NCBI GenBank assembly: GCA_026018925.1
Contig: JAKSZU010000004.1
Coordinates: 9,954,017-10,018,016 of the forward strand
Reading direction: 5' to 3'
DNA length: 64,000 nt
Source: Tupaia tana
Taxonomy: Eukaryota > Chordata > Mammalia > Scandentia > Tupaiidae
The translations under genes were made by a program, and so were the position numbers. Of the stretch, positions 1-9,690 are shown in pieces. The number at the start of each line of letters is the position of its first letter. Within the stretch, counting starts at the first letter, position 1. A model generated the notes under the pieces. That model was not told the DNA's origin. It made no database searches and saw only the letters and a program-made list of their open reading frames with translations.

Positions 1-91
1 TGAGTTGTAAGCCACCGGGTCCGAGACGCGAACCGCGGTCGACTACGTGGGAGTCCAGCGACATAGCCATTATGCTAACTGCTGGTCCCCT
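1..91 (-). mobile_element. tRNA-derived SINE type A1, cut by window start
   Basis: This is the tRNA-like head of the dominant SINE in reverse: complement of GGACCAGCAGTTAGC near 90 back to the segment after the B box at base 1. The rest lies outside the window. The CpG-rich head indicates a young copy. Confidence 0.85.
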
Positions 92-582
92 GCATGTCTC
101 CTTCTTGACCAGCCATCTCAGTGAACTTCTCTCAAACTAACAAAGAGAAATGCCGAAGTGGATTGTTTTAGTGTTTCTAGGCTAGACAATTACATTAGCC
201 GTGAATTCCTGTCACTGCGTTTCGTCCTTTGTCAACTGCATACTTTTCTTGAGTGGGGAGCGAATTTTTCCTATCCGGGATCTCTGTATTAAGGAGGAAT
301 GACAGCTTTGACAGCTCCGGGATTTCTGCATACGAGGGGCTTAAAGGCAAATATAAACTCTGTATTAGTAAATTATATGCGTTACTGGATTCTGCGTTAC
401 AGATCAATAAAAACAGAGAAGTTTAGTCCCACCTTGTACAAAATTAAGAAATCATTTATCGTCCGTATTGAATAGTAACTTTTTAAACTCTGGAGTGATT
501 TGGAAGGGGCTGATGAAGACTGGAGAAGGAAGAGCCAAAACGAAAACCTCAGTAGCTCCAACACCGTCACTGGATGACACTG

Positions 583-650
583 AGTCAGAAAAGTCGTGGC
601 GTGTTTTTCTATGCAAAATTGCGTCAAGACTTTTCCAACGACCCAATACT
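583..650. mobile_element. Mariner-type palindromic MITE (copy 1)
   Basis: GAGTCAGAAAAGTCGTGGC on the left mirrors GTCAAGACTTTTCCAACGA on the right around TTTTTCTATGCAAA. It is the same small palindrome as at 5408, 35820 and 46940. The left terminus is degraded. Confidence 0.65.
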
Positions 651-1689
651 ATGTTGGCGTTTGTATTCTGACTATTTGGCACTTGTAACATGAGCTTTGT
701 CTCTGTTATTATGGACCTTTCTATTATGTGGCTAAGTCACAGTTTACTTCAGCATCTCTCTCTCTCTGTGGACGTTGAGACTGTGTCTAGTTGTCCGTGT
801 TATAAATATGGCTGTGGAGAACCTTTCGGTGTGTAAAGCTTTTTTTCCCCCCTGAATTTATGATTATTTCTTTAGGAGTGATTCCCAGAATGAATATTTT
901 TTAAGACTCTTGATTCTTATTGCCAAATTGCTTTCTAAAAGCATTCGATCATTTTCCACTGCCACCGGCAGTGTGTGAATGTCTGAAGAAATGGGACTTT
1001 TAAAATTAAACATTATGAAATATGTCACGCAGCAGAGAGAATGGACTTCGGAGTCAGGCAGTTGAGTTTGAGTTCTGGTTCCTCCCCTGAAGAACTGGGT
1101 CATATTTTTAAAAAGAAAGAAAGAAGGAAAGACTCTGTGCCTCAGTTTCCGTGGAAGGTGTGACGCGCTGTCCCGCTGTCACGCTGAAGGCGGAGTGGGA
1201 ACCAAGTGACGCTTCTGCGCGGTGCTTTCAGCACGAAGTAGCTAGAACCAAATGGAGCCCCTTCTCTTATTTGGACTATTTTCGGAGGTTTTTATCCTCT
1301 AACCAGCTTTGGAGACTCCCCCGCAAGACACTGCAATTAGGAATGACTTCCGTGCCCCAGCTGAGGCCCGACTGCCAAGGGAAACCCTTTCCTGCACCTG
1401 GCTGCTGGCCCCAGCTGTAAGCTCTGAGAGCTGTTGTGGGGAAGCATTTTTCACGGGTTACCCACCGCGCCCGTTCAGGGCACTCAGGAACCCTGGGCCA
1501 GGGAAGAGAGGAAGGCAGCCTGAGAGCAGCGGCTACGGGCATCCAGGGGGCCGTCACGTGGGCGTCTCCCAGGGCCGGGCAGTGGCCATCTGCTCCCAGC
1601 TCCCAGTTGCCAGGTCCCGCCGCTTCCACCTCCTAAATACCTTTCTGTTTTTCCCATTCTCAGCAATACTGGTGCTCTTGACCTCGTTC

Positions 1690-1860
1690 AAGTGCTTTCA
1701 CACCGGAAGCACTGACCCCGCCTCCTGCCGGACTCCAGAGTTCCTCCCGCTGTCCAGCTTCTGTTTCAGCCCGGCGTGACCCTTCTAAATGCCCAAGTCT
1801 GGCCTTGCCATTGCCCTGCATAAAGCTTCTGATGGCCCCTTCACCCTGGGGGAGAGTCCC
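1690..1860 (+). repeat. L2 fragment
   Basis: A diverged segment resembling the L2 3' region (TCTGGCCTTGCC, then ATAAAGCTTCTGATGGCCCC). It is an old LINE relic, identified by eye. Confidence 0.35.
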
Positions 1861-1983
1861 GACCCTTAACTTGCGTCTAGGGCCCTCCGGATGGCTATCG
1901 CTTCCAAGTTGTGCATTCGCTCACACATTCATTTATTCAGTAGATATTTATGAGGTATCACCGGCCAGGCAAGGGATCCAGTT

Positions 1984-2237
1984 ACAGTGATGGGCTGAGC
2001 ACCCCAATCCAAACACCTAAATCCCAAATGCTCCAAAATCAGACACTTTTTGAGCACCGACATGATGTCAACAGATAGCAAATTACACACCCAGCCTCAT
2101 GTGACAGGTTGTAGTCACAATGCTGCAGTACAAAAATGTTTATAAAATCACCTTCAGGGCCAGCAGGTAGCTTGGTGGTTAGGGTGCCAACCATGGTTCG
2201 AGTCCTAGACCTTGCAGCTTGAAAAGTGCACCGGGTT

Positions 2238-2278
<41 letters not shown>

Positions 2279-2540
2279 CTCAAGTCCCAAGAGGAGAATG
2301 GAGAAGGGATTGCTGCATGGCCAGCCCCCCAACCAGGGTGCGGGGTGGGTGTGATTTCTCACTTTCCCTCTTTCTGTCTCTCTCCAGGAAGTGTATATAC
2401 CCTATGGCAAAAAAAGGGCTGTGCATATCAGGTGGATATGAACTATGAATGCATTTCATGTTTAGACTTGGGTCCCAGCCCATGGTAGTTCATTATGTAT
2501 GTGCAGAGATTCTAAAACCCCGATAATCAACCTATAAGAT
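1984..2540 (-). mobile_element. Old Tigger-like DNA transposon relic, split by a SINE
   Basis: Both flanks of the SINE at 2157-2417 belong to one element. The left part has GCTGAGCACCCCAATCC and TTTTTGAGCACCGACATGAT; the right part has TTTAGACTTGGGTCCCA and ends ATAATCAACCTATAA. This resembles a non-autonomous eutherian DNA transposon with GTTGAGTATCC-type ends. The exact subfamily is not assigned. Confidence 0.55.
2157..2417 (+). mobile_element. tRNA-derived SINE type A2 with internal TG microsatellite
   Basis: Head GGGCCAGCAGGTAGC, B box GGTTCGAGTCC, body ending CCCTATGGCAAAAAAA. The core has expanded to a (TG)n tract at about 2240-2274. It sits inside the older DNA transposon at 1984-2540. 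Confidence 0.8.
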
Positions 2541-2579
2541 TTGTTTCAAAGTAACCAATCCAGAATAAGAATTGTATCA

Positions 2580-2790
2580 GCTAACACTTTCTGAATTCTT
2601 TCCAGACACTTTGCAGACACTGTGCTAAACACTTTATTTGCACAATTTCTCATAACCCTGGCAATAATCGTATCAGGCAGGTAATGTTTTCAATCCCCTT
2701 TTATAGATGAGAAAACTGAGGCTGAGGATGTTAATATAGCCTGCTCAAGGTGACTCAGCCAGGAAATCATAGAGCCCCTGTGCTCCGCCA
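2580..2790 (-). repeat. MIR
   Basis: Minus-strand MIR landmarks: CACTGTGCTAAACACTT, TATAGATGAGAAAACTGAGGC and a remnant of the CAAGGTCAC core. Confidence 0.75.
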
Positions 2791-3424
2791 GCCCCAGTCC
2801 CAGTTTCTCTCGCATGTATCATGCCTAAAGACACCTGTCAGTCTGAACCGGTGCTGTCTTTCCCCGTGCACGTATCTTGTAAGAAATATGGGCACAGAGT
2901 TCACAATGCTCATTAGCAAAATTTCAAAACTTGCCACTGACCATGGTCTAGCACAAGAACTCGGCCAAGTCTTCTCTGGGGTGCTCCAAGCTGACCCAGG
3001 GTCTTCCAGATAGCTATCACCTTGAACCCCGTTTTCCAGCACCCCAGTTTCTGTCCTCGTGTGGTATCTCATGCCTGACTTGGTAAAGATGCCCAGGAGG
3101 GGCCTCTGCCTTCTCCTCTGGCCTTGGCACAGCAGCCCCTGTAGGGTGCGTGGTGGCCCCTCCATGTCTGCACTGAATTAAATTGGATTGAACCGAACCA
3201 AATTGAATTCAGAACAGATTCTCTCCAGCAGTGTCTGAGATTTACGTCCATTGTTGTCCTAATCACCCTGTGGTAGATAACATTGCCTCCTCGGTAAGCC
3301 GGTAAGCCGGGCTGAGCACTTCGGGTTTCCAGCCCAGTATCACCTCAGGGTTTCTATCCAGGAAGGGTGGCTCGTTCTGCAGAGGCCAGCTCACGGGTGT
3401 GGTCTCTGATGTAGTTTTCTGATG

Positions 3425-3560
3425 TTTCGGAAGTCAGTCTGGGCTTCAGCATCCTCAGTGCTGTCCAGACGGCGCACGACTTCGGGGAAGTTCCTTGACC
3501 TCTCTGGGCCTCTAGTGCTCTGTCTCCGTCCCGTGGGGACACTGCAGGAATTGAAAGGAG
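3425..3560 (+). repeat. MIR fragment
   Basis: GGGGAAGTTCCTTGACCTCT and GCCTCTAGTGCTCTGTCTCC follow the MIR core in plus orientation. Confidence 0.55.
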
Positions 3561-3751
3561 AACTTGAATATGGAGCTCCTGCTGTACACCATGCATAACA
3601 AGAGCGCACAGGTTTGGACAATAATATAACCGTTCTTTATTCGCTGTCTCCCCGTCCATGCTGATCCAGAAAGCGAGGTGTCACGGAGACAGCAGCTATA
3701 AAGAAAGGCTGACCGCGCGGTGCGGCAGTAATTCAGGGATCCTGGAAACTG

Positions 3752-3890
3752 GGGCCACGTGGGAAGGTCCCAGTTCATGTCCTGAGGTTGCTGTGTGGCG
3801 ACACCCCTGGTGTGCCACGCATCCTATGATCCTGGCTGTTGGAGGCGGGTGTGGATCGTGGATGAGAACCTGCGGGGATGTCGCTCTTTA
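3752..3890 (+). repeat. Possible SINE type B fragment
   Basis: GGGGCCACGTGGGAAGGTCC followed by CAGTTCATGTCCTGAGG parallels the better copies at 5654 and 54008. The head is truncated and the match is only moderate. Confidence 0.4.
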
Positions 3891-5099
3891 TCTTGGAGGA
3901 AATACGTAGGTAAACTTTATAAAACTAAATTGGAAGAAGGTAAGGAGAGAGCAGAGGCAGACGTCCGAGACTGGGATCTTCAGGGCCCTGGAAGAAGGCA
4001 GCTCTCAGGTTCCGCACGTGGGAAGGTAGCTGAAGGACGTGGGAAATGGAGACGGGATGGGGCTGCCGAGGTAGAGGCAGGCCTGGTTTCACATTTTACC
4101 AGGGAGCCGCTGAAGGATTCGGAAGAGGCACGGATGGACCTTGCATGTGCAAGCACTCTGGTTGCTGCTGGAGCACAGGGTGGAGAGCCGGATGCCGGCA
4201 CAGACTCTGCTGCTCCTGGCGCAGTCGCCGGGGAGAGGTGGGGCGGCCTGTTCTAACACAGACTGTCAGTGGGGCTGAAAGGGGTGGGGATTTAAGAGAC
4301 TCAACCTCCATATAGCGTCATCTGGCTAGGATCCAACAAACCTGAGGGGCAGAGGAGGACAGGAATGAAGTGGCTGCCAGCCCTGGGTGTGAATGACTGG
4401 TAGGTGGGAGGGCAGGAGGTGGCAAGGGGAAGGTGGGCGTGTTAAGTTTCAGATGCCATGGGACACCTGCGCTGGATGGATATAGACATGAGGGAGGGTC
4501 GTGGGCTATAATAGATGTTTGTGAGCCATCAGTGTAAAACTGGGTGCAAGGAGAAAACTGAGAACTGGGAGACCACAGGGAAAGAGGGTGGGTGAGAAGC
4601 TGGGAGGACACGTAGGATAAATGAGAGTGCCAGGACTTCCTGGGAGCTCCGTGCACCGAAAGTTTGGCCTGGAGTTGGTTGCACTGATGTCCTGTGTGCC
4701 AGAGAAAGGCCATATCCACTGTGTGTCTGCTGTGCTCACTGGTGGTCCTCCCCTCCCTGCCTGGCCTAGTGTGCCCTGGATACCAACCTGCTGGCCTGGC
4801 CCACGAGCCCCTGCCCACTCTGCTTCTCTCCCACCCACCCCCCAGGGCTGAACCTCTCGTTCTGACTGTAGTGACGATTGTCAAAATTGTCTGAGCCCTA
4901 ATCTGCACGGGCCTTTCCCAATTCCCTTCCAGTTCTAAACCCCAAATTCCACAACAAAAGTCTACGTTTTAAACACTCACCCTAGGCCACCCTGATGAAA
5001 TGGGCCAGAGACCACCTTTCAGAAATATCATCTTAGAAAGAAACAATGAGAGGAACCTCCAGCATCTGCCATCCACCCACCAGCGCCGTTCTCTTACTG

Positions 5100-5265
5100 T
5101 TTTATGTAGTCCTTGCTACCTCCAGCGAGGCCAACTCATCATCACGTACGGGCCCAGGAAGTAATCCGAGACTCAGAATACCTAGCGACTTGTCCAAGGG
5201 CATAGAGTTGGGTGCTAGCAGTCTGAACTGGAACCGGGTCTGTCTGACTCCAAAGCCCAAGGCAT
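5100..5265 (-). repeat. MIR fragment
   Basis: GACTTGTCCAAGGGCATAGAG and TCTGTCTGACTCCAAAGCCC are the MIR core and end in minus orientation. Confidence 0.5.
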
Positions 5266-5407
5266 TTATGCACCCACGTATCACTTAGCGAGAGGGAAAC
5301 GGCACCTGTTTTCAGATAGGTTTAGATAAATGGCAGAAACTGAACCGATAGATGGTTGTAGGAGTCACACCTTGCCTCAGTGCAAAACTCTTTATAATAG
5401 TTAGAAC

Positions 5408-5480
5408 ATTGGGTTGTTGGAAAAGTTATGACATGTTTTTCTATGCAAACGTGTATCATGACTTTTCTGATAACCTAGTA
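5408..5480. mobile_element. Mariner-type palindromic MITE (copy 2)
   Basis: The left arm ATTGGGTTGTTGGAAAAGTT and the right arm GACTTTTCTGATAACCTAGT are inverted repeats around TTTTTCTATGCAAA. The total is about 73 bp, with no coding capacity. The terminal pattern is that of Tc1/mariner elements. Confidence 0.75.
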
Positions 5481-5631
5481 GAATGGCTTCCTGAGCGAGA
5501 GCATGGGCGTGTGGACAAACCTAGCTGGAGGGGCCATAAAGGGGGTTCTGGAGGAGGCTGGAATTCATGACTCTGAATCCCTTTCAAGCCTATGTTGTGT
5601 GAGATATGGACTATTTATTTATTATTTATTT

Positions 5632-5862
5632 ATTGGGTCTTCTAAAATGTTAGGGTGCACAGTAGCACAGTGGTAATGTAACGCTCTGCAATACCCAGCT
5701 CACATGGGAAGGTCTTGGGTTCACATCCTGAGGTCTCCCTGTGCTCACTGGGCATACACACATGTGCTTGGATCCTGGCCGACTGAGGCTGTGGTAGGAC
5801 TGTGGGATGATGATCATTTTTGCCTAGAAAAATATGTCATTACTTTTCTGACAACCCAGCAT
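5632..5862. mobile_element. Mariner-type palindromic MITE (copy 3), split by SINE B
   Basis: The left arm TATTGGGTCTTCTAAAATG (5632-5653) and the right arm TCATTACTTTTCTGACAACC (ending about 5862) belong together; they are separated by the SINE at 5654-5821. The right end was later used as target for the SINE at 5868-6047. Confidence 0.6.
5654..5821 (+). mobile_element. SINE type B (second tRNA-like family)
   Basis: It has an A-box-like AGTAGCACAGTGG and a B-box-like GGGTTCACATCC, followed by a body (GAGGTCTCCCTGTGCTCAC) unlike type A. Related copies are at 37132 and 54008. It was inserted into a mariner MITE. Confidence 0.55.
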
Positions 5863-5867
5863 TTTTA

Positions 5868-6047
5868 AAAATTATTTTTATTTAACTTTATTTAATTAAT
5901 TAATTAACTTCATTTAAATTTGACCAGAGAAGGAAAGAGTGAGGGGGTGGGGAGTGAGAAAGTAAGCTGCCAGGTCCGGGACTCGAACCATGAATGGCCA
6001 CGTGGGAGTCCAACGCCCTCAACCGCCACGCCACCTGCTGGCCCCTT
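5868..6047 (-). mobile_element. tRNA-derived SINE, type A head with a short different tail
   Basis: In reverse orientation it has the tRNA-like head (GGGACTCGAACC, GTGGGAGTCCAACG, GCCACCTGCTGGCCCC) joined to an A-rich tail without the long type A body. Imperfect flanking duplications TGACAACCCAGCATTTT and TGACAACTCAGTATTTT show retroposition. Confidence 0.65.
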
Positions 6048-6066
6048 GACAACTCAGTATTTTCAA

Positions 6067-6151
6067 GACAGGATCTACTGTGTTGCAGCCCTCCTGCCGC
6101 AGCCTCTGGAGTGGCTGGGACTACAGGCATGTGCCACCACGCCCAACCTTT
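6067..6151 (-). repeat. 7SL-RNA (Alu/FLAM-like) SINE fragment
   Basis: GACAGGATCT, then CCTCCTGCCGCAGCCTCTGG, TGGCTGGGACTACAGGC and TGTGCCACCACGCCCAACC match an inverted Alu-type monomer. The roughly 80-bp middle, normally between TGTTG and CCTCCTGCC, is missing. 7SL-derived SINEs are known only from Euarchontoglires (primates, rodents, tree shrews). Confidence 0.65.
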
Positions 6152-6859
6152 AGGGTGGATTGGACATCGAATCCCACATGGCCTCAGCCTGCCTCAAGCA
6201 GCATCAGCCAGTGTGCCCTACTGTGGCCGGGACTAGGGCTAGGAGAGGAAGTGTGGGCGAGCTGACCCGGTTTGTCCCAGGTTGGCCTTTGACTTAACAC
6301 TACTGCATTCGTGGCCCCGAGGGAGGGGACCTGGGGGAAGAAGTTAGCCAATAGTCAAGGAATGAGAATGGAGCGAGCTCCCAAATCTTTCATCCTTCAT
6401 GGCGTCATTCTCAATTTTGAGACAACGAGAAAACATGTGGTGACCCCAGGGAGATGGGTGTCTTTGGTTTTCTCTATGACTGATCCAAGCACATACCTAG
6501 TGGGGACCTCTTTACTGAATCCAGAACACTAATGGGAATCCTCCGTGAGCCAAATTTCAACAGAGCAGACACATTTTCACATGTGCCCGTCCTGTTAATG
6601 TCAGCCTGATGCCTGTGTCTACAAAGGAGTAACAGTCAAGCAAAAGCAGATTCACTTGGCTTCTCTGGTCTGAACACTCACGTGGGAAGAGCCGTGACAT
6701 AGGCAGATTTAGAGAAAGTTTGAAATGACAAGTGTTGTCCATGGGCAGCCCTTCCTGTGAAACTGTTAGATCATCCGTCTTCACCGGAGTCACCTTCAGT
6801 CCTCCAGACTCAATTACCTCTGGCCACCCACTACCCAGCTCCCCACCAAAGTTCCGCCA

Positions 6860-6958
6860 TAGCCCTGTGGATACCAGTGCTCACATTTGATTCTCAACTC
6901 TCCACTCACAAACTGTTTAATCTTAGGCAAGTCATTTAACCTCTTTGAGCCTCATGCC
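6860..6958 (+). repeat. MIR fragment
   Basis: TTAATCTTAGGCAAGTCATT followed by TAACCTCTTTGAGCCTCA is the MIR core. Confidence 0.65.
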
Positions 6959-6959
6959 C

Positions 6960-7300
6960 CGTTGGTGGGATTATAAATTGGTACAGCCTTTGTGGAAGAT
7001 TTCACAGTGATGATTAAAATGTACATATGACTTTTGGAAGTATATACTCAGGGAATAGTGAGAGGGTAGCATAGAGTGATATGTACAAAGATGTTCACAG
7101 CAGTGTTATTTATTGCAGTGTGGAAAAGGAAATAGTTTCTGTCCAGCATTAATGGTTCAATAAACCATTGTGCATGTGGCTGATAAAATGTGGCAGTTAA
7201 AATTATAATTTCAAAGAAATTGGAAAGTGCTTAATATGTGATATTAAGTGAAATAACACATAAAATGGAATGTGCTGTATGAGCTAGAATTTATTTGTAC
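6960..7300 (+). repeat. L1 (old L1M-type) 3' end
   Basis: Diverged L1 ORF2/3' UTR words appear in order: TATAAATTGGTACAGCCTTT, TATATACTCAGGGAATAG, GTTCACAGCAGTGTTATTTA, TTAAGTGAAATAACACA. It carries no intact reading frame. Confidence 0.65.
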
Positions 7301-7304
7301 GGTC

Positions 7305-7430
7305 AGGGAGACTTCAGATAGTTCACAGAACAATGGAATTACGGTACGAGTTTATTTTGGTGCCAGGAAATTTCAGAATCTGTGCATAGCTTTTCATAGT
7401 ACACATTTCCATGAACTTTTGAAGATCCCT
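7305..7430. mobile_element. Second MITE type, about 126 bp (copy 1)
   Basis: The terminal inverted repeats AGGGAGACTTCAGATAGTTC and GAACTTTTGAAGATCCCT enclose an AT-rich non-coding core. The same ends and core words (GGAATTA, GTGCATAGCTTTT) recur at 52962-53099. Confidence 0.6.
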
Positions 7431-7829
7431 GACAAATATTTAATAGTCATAGAAAGAAAAAAGACAAGGAAAAATGTTAAATCCCTTAGCTCTAACTGGA
7501 GTATTAATTTTTTTCTCTTTATGATCTTTTTTACTTTCTAAAAGTTTTATAACAAGCAAGTTTTATTATTTTCCGGGTACAGAAAAATGTTAAAATGCAT
7601 TTTGATAGCTCCAACACCTACAGGGGGAAGAGCAGACTTCTCCCAGCAGAGCTCAGTCCCCTGACCCCATCCTAACTCAGCGCCGGCCTCTTCCGCCGCT
7701 TCTCCGTCATCACCGGCTCCCACCCCATGCCCACGCACCTTGGTGGAGGCTACCTGCCGGGTGACAAACACATCATCATTCATATCGTCGTGCCTTTATC
7801 GTCCCCACTTTCCCTATCAGGAATGACCT

Positions 7830-8300
7830 CAGCCACGTTTTTCAAAAATCAGTTCAAGCATCTCTTACCTCTTCCTTGAAGTCGATCACTCCCTGCCTGT
7901 TTCCCCTTCCAAACAGCTGACATGTACTTACGAGTTTCTGACTTGGTGTCTGCCATCCCCACTTGACCTCTCTTCAGAGCTTTGTGGGAAGCCCAAAGAG
8001 AGAAGATCGGCTGTCTTGGGCAGTCAGGAAAGGATTCGCAGAGGAGGGTTCCTGAAGACTGGGTGGGACTTTGCCACCCAGACAAACGACGCTAGATAGC
8101 CCCTGCAATGCTGGGGTCCCAGCTGGCGAGTGCTTGTACCTGTCTCGTCCAGAACCCTCCTCCCACTGCAGGTGGGCTGCACGTGGGTTTGTGTCTCTGC
8201 CCATCAGACTGTGAAGTCATTGAAGGCAGAAAATGTGCCTCGTTTCCTTTGCGGTAGTCACCAGAGTGCCTGGCACTCGCTGGGCATCACAAACACGTTT
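7830..8300 (+). repeat. L2 fragment
   Basis: It has the L2 3' end layout: AGTTCAAGCATCTCTTACCTC, ACTGTGAAGTCATTGAAGGC and GAGTGCCTGGCACTCGCTGG in order. Confidence 0.55.
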
Positions 8301-8376
8301 TTGCCTCCAAGTCTGAAAGTACCATTCCCTTTGTCTCAGTGTGAATGGGGAGAAGCTCACTTGTCCCATTGTCTCT

Positions 8377-8637
8377 CTTTTTTTTTTTTTTTTTTGGAGA
8401 GGTTTTCGCTATAGGGCGCGTGCGCTCACCAGACAGACAGAGACATAGAGACAGAAAGCGAGAAATCACCCCCCAGGGGGGATGGTCACGCCGCAATCCC
8501 TTCTCCTCCATTCTCCTCTTGGGATCTTGCGTACACGCGCCCGGCGTGAGTTTTAAGCCACCAGGTCCAGGACGCAAACCGCGGTCGACTACATGGGAGT
8601 CCAGCGACATAGCCATTATGCTAACTGCTGGTTCCCA
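8377..8637 (-). mobile_element. tRNA-derived SINE type A1 with perfect target duplication
   Basis: Full-length reverse copy: poly-T, GGAGAGGTTTTCGCTATAGG, CpG-rich body, complement of the B box, ending CTAACTGCTGGTTCCC. A perfect 15-bp duplication TGTCCCATTGTCTCT flanks it at 8362-8376 and 8638-8652, so this is a recent insertion. Confidence 0.92.
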
Positions 8638-8699
8638 TGTCCCATTGTCTCTTATCGCTGGCTTCAAGGATGGGCCCAGAGATACTGAAAATACTTTGT

Positions 8700-8835
8700 A
8701 GTTTGCTGATTCGAGCCAAACTGAAGAAGCCGCTCACCTGGTGGGCGTTGGGACTGCAATACTCTAGAGTTTGCTGATTTGAGCCAAACTAAAGAAGCTG
8801 CTTACCTGATGGGCATTAGGACTGTATCCTGCAGC
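8700..8835 (+). repeat. Two tandem 68-bp units
   Basis: AGTTTGCTGATTCGAGCC at 8700 recurs as AGTTTGCTGATTTGAGCC at 8768. The units then stay parallel (AAGAAGCCGCTCACCTG against AAGAAGCTGCTTACCTG) to the end at 8835. They adjoin the LTR-like segment that follows. Confidence 0.8.
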
Positions 8836-8945
8836 ATTTGGGCTTTGCGTATAAGGACGTTGCCAACACGAGCTTTGCTTCCCCTTTAAACAACATCCGC
8901 CATGGTTCCGGAATGATGCCTTTGAAATAAATCCTGTTTGAGTAA
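8836..8945 (+). repeat. Possible LTR end with AATAAA
   Basis: The segment runs TATAAGGACGTTGCC, GCTTTGCTTCCCCTTTAAAC, then GAAATAAATCCTGTTTGAG. The TATA-like and AATAAA signals at LTR-like spacing, plus the upstream tandem units (typical of LTR U3), suggest an old solo LTR. No internal viral genes are present, and this is not confirmed. Confidence 0.35.
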
Positions 8946-9499
8946 TGTTTCTCTTGGACTCATAAAATCTTTATGGCAATCTTTTCTCATCTCAGAGACG
9001 ATGAGGAGGAGAGAGCCGGAACCACTGAGCTCGAAGGAGGGGTGCAGTACTTTCTCCTATATGGGTCACACATTAATGCAAATAGTTTTTAAACTCATAT
9101 CCCGTAACTACTACACATTAGCTCAAAAAATCCTAGCTCTGTCCAAAGTGCTGAATCAGTGTTACGATCTCTTAATCTCTGATTAAAGAGTCGGTGATAT
9201 GGAAATGTATCCATTCGGATAGAAAGTTCAAATGCACTGGAAGAGCCAGTAGTGGCCTTACTAGGATGAGAACACAAGTGCTGGCAGAAATGCCACAGGA
9301 GCTCCCCCCGCCCCCCGAAAGGCAGAGTCTGTGCGTAGGTAGAGCTGAGCTCGGCCGAGCAGAAGCGCACTGACCTGGGAGCCGCAGACTCAGTCAGCAG
9401 ATGGTACTGAGCGCCTGCAGTGTTACAGGCCGATGCCGACACAGAACAGGACAGACCGCAAGCTCTGGCCTCCGTGAGGTCACCATCAATGCTTGCCCA

Positions 9500-9690
9500 A
9501 TCACTGACCAGCTGCTGACCTTGGACAATTTACTTAACCTCTCAAGCCTCAGATTTCTCTTTTAGAAATTTGGGATAATAGGATCTCACTGGATTATTGT
9601 GCGGATTAAATAAGGTAATGCTTGCAAAGCACTTTGCGCCAAATTTGACGTGCTGCAAGCGCTTGGAGAACAGTACGGATTAGTATTATC
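9500..9690 (+). repeat. MIR
   Basis: Well-preserved MIR: CTGACCTTGGACAATTTACT, TAACCTCTCAAGCCTCAG, GGATAATAGGATCTCACTGG, ATTAAATAAGGTAATGCTTG. Confidence 0.8.

Noticed and set aside
8345-8701. Open frames through the SINE copies (also at 25253, 26605, 41893)
   Set aside because: They are translations of the SINE body; near-identical peptides recur at each copy.
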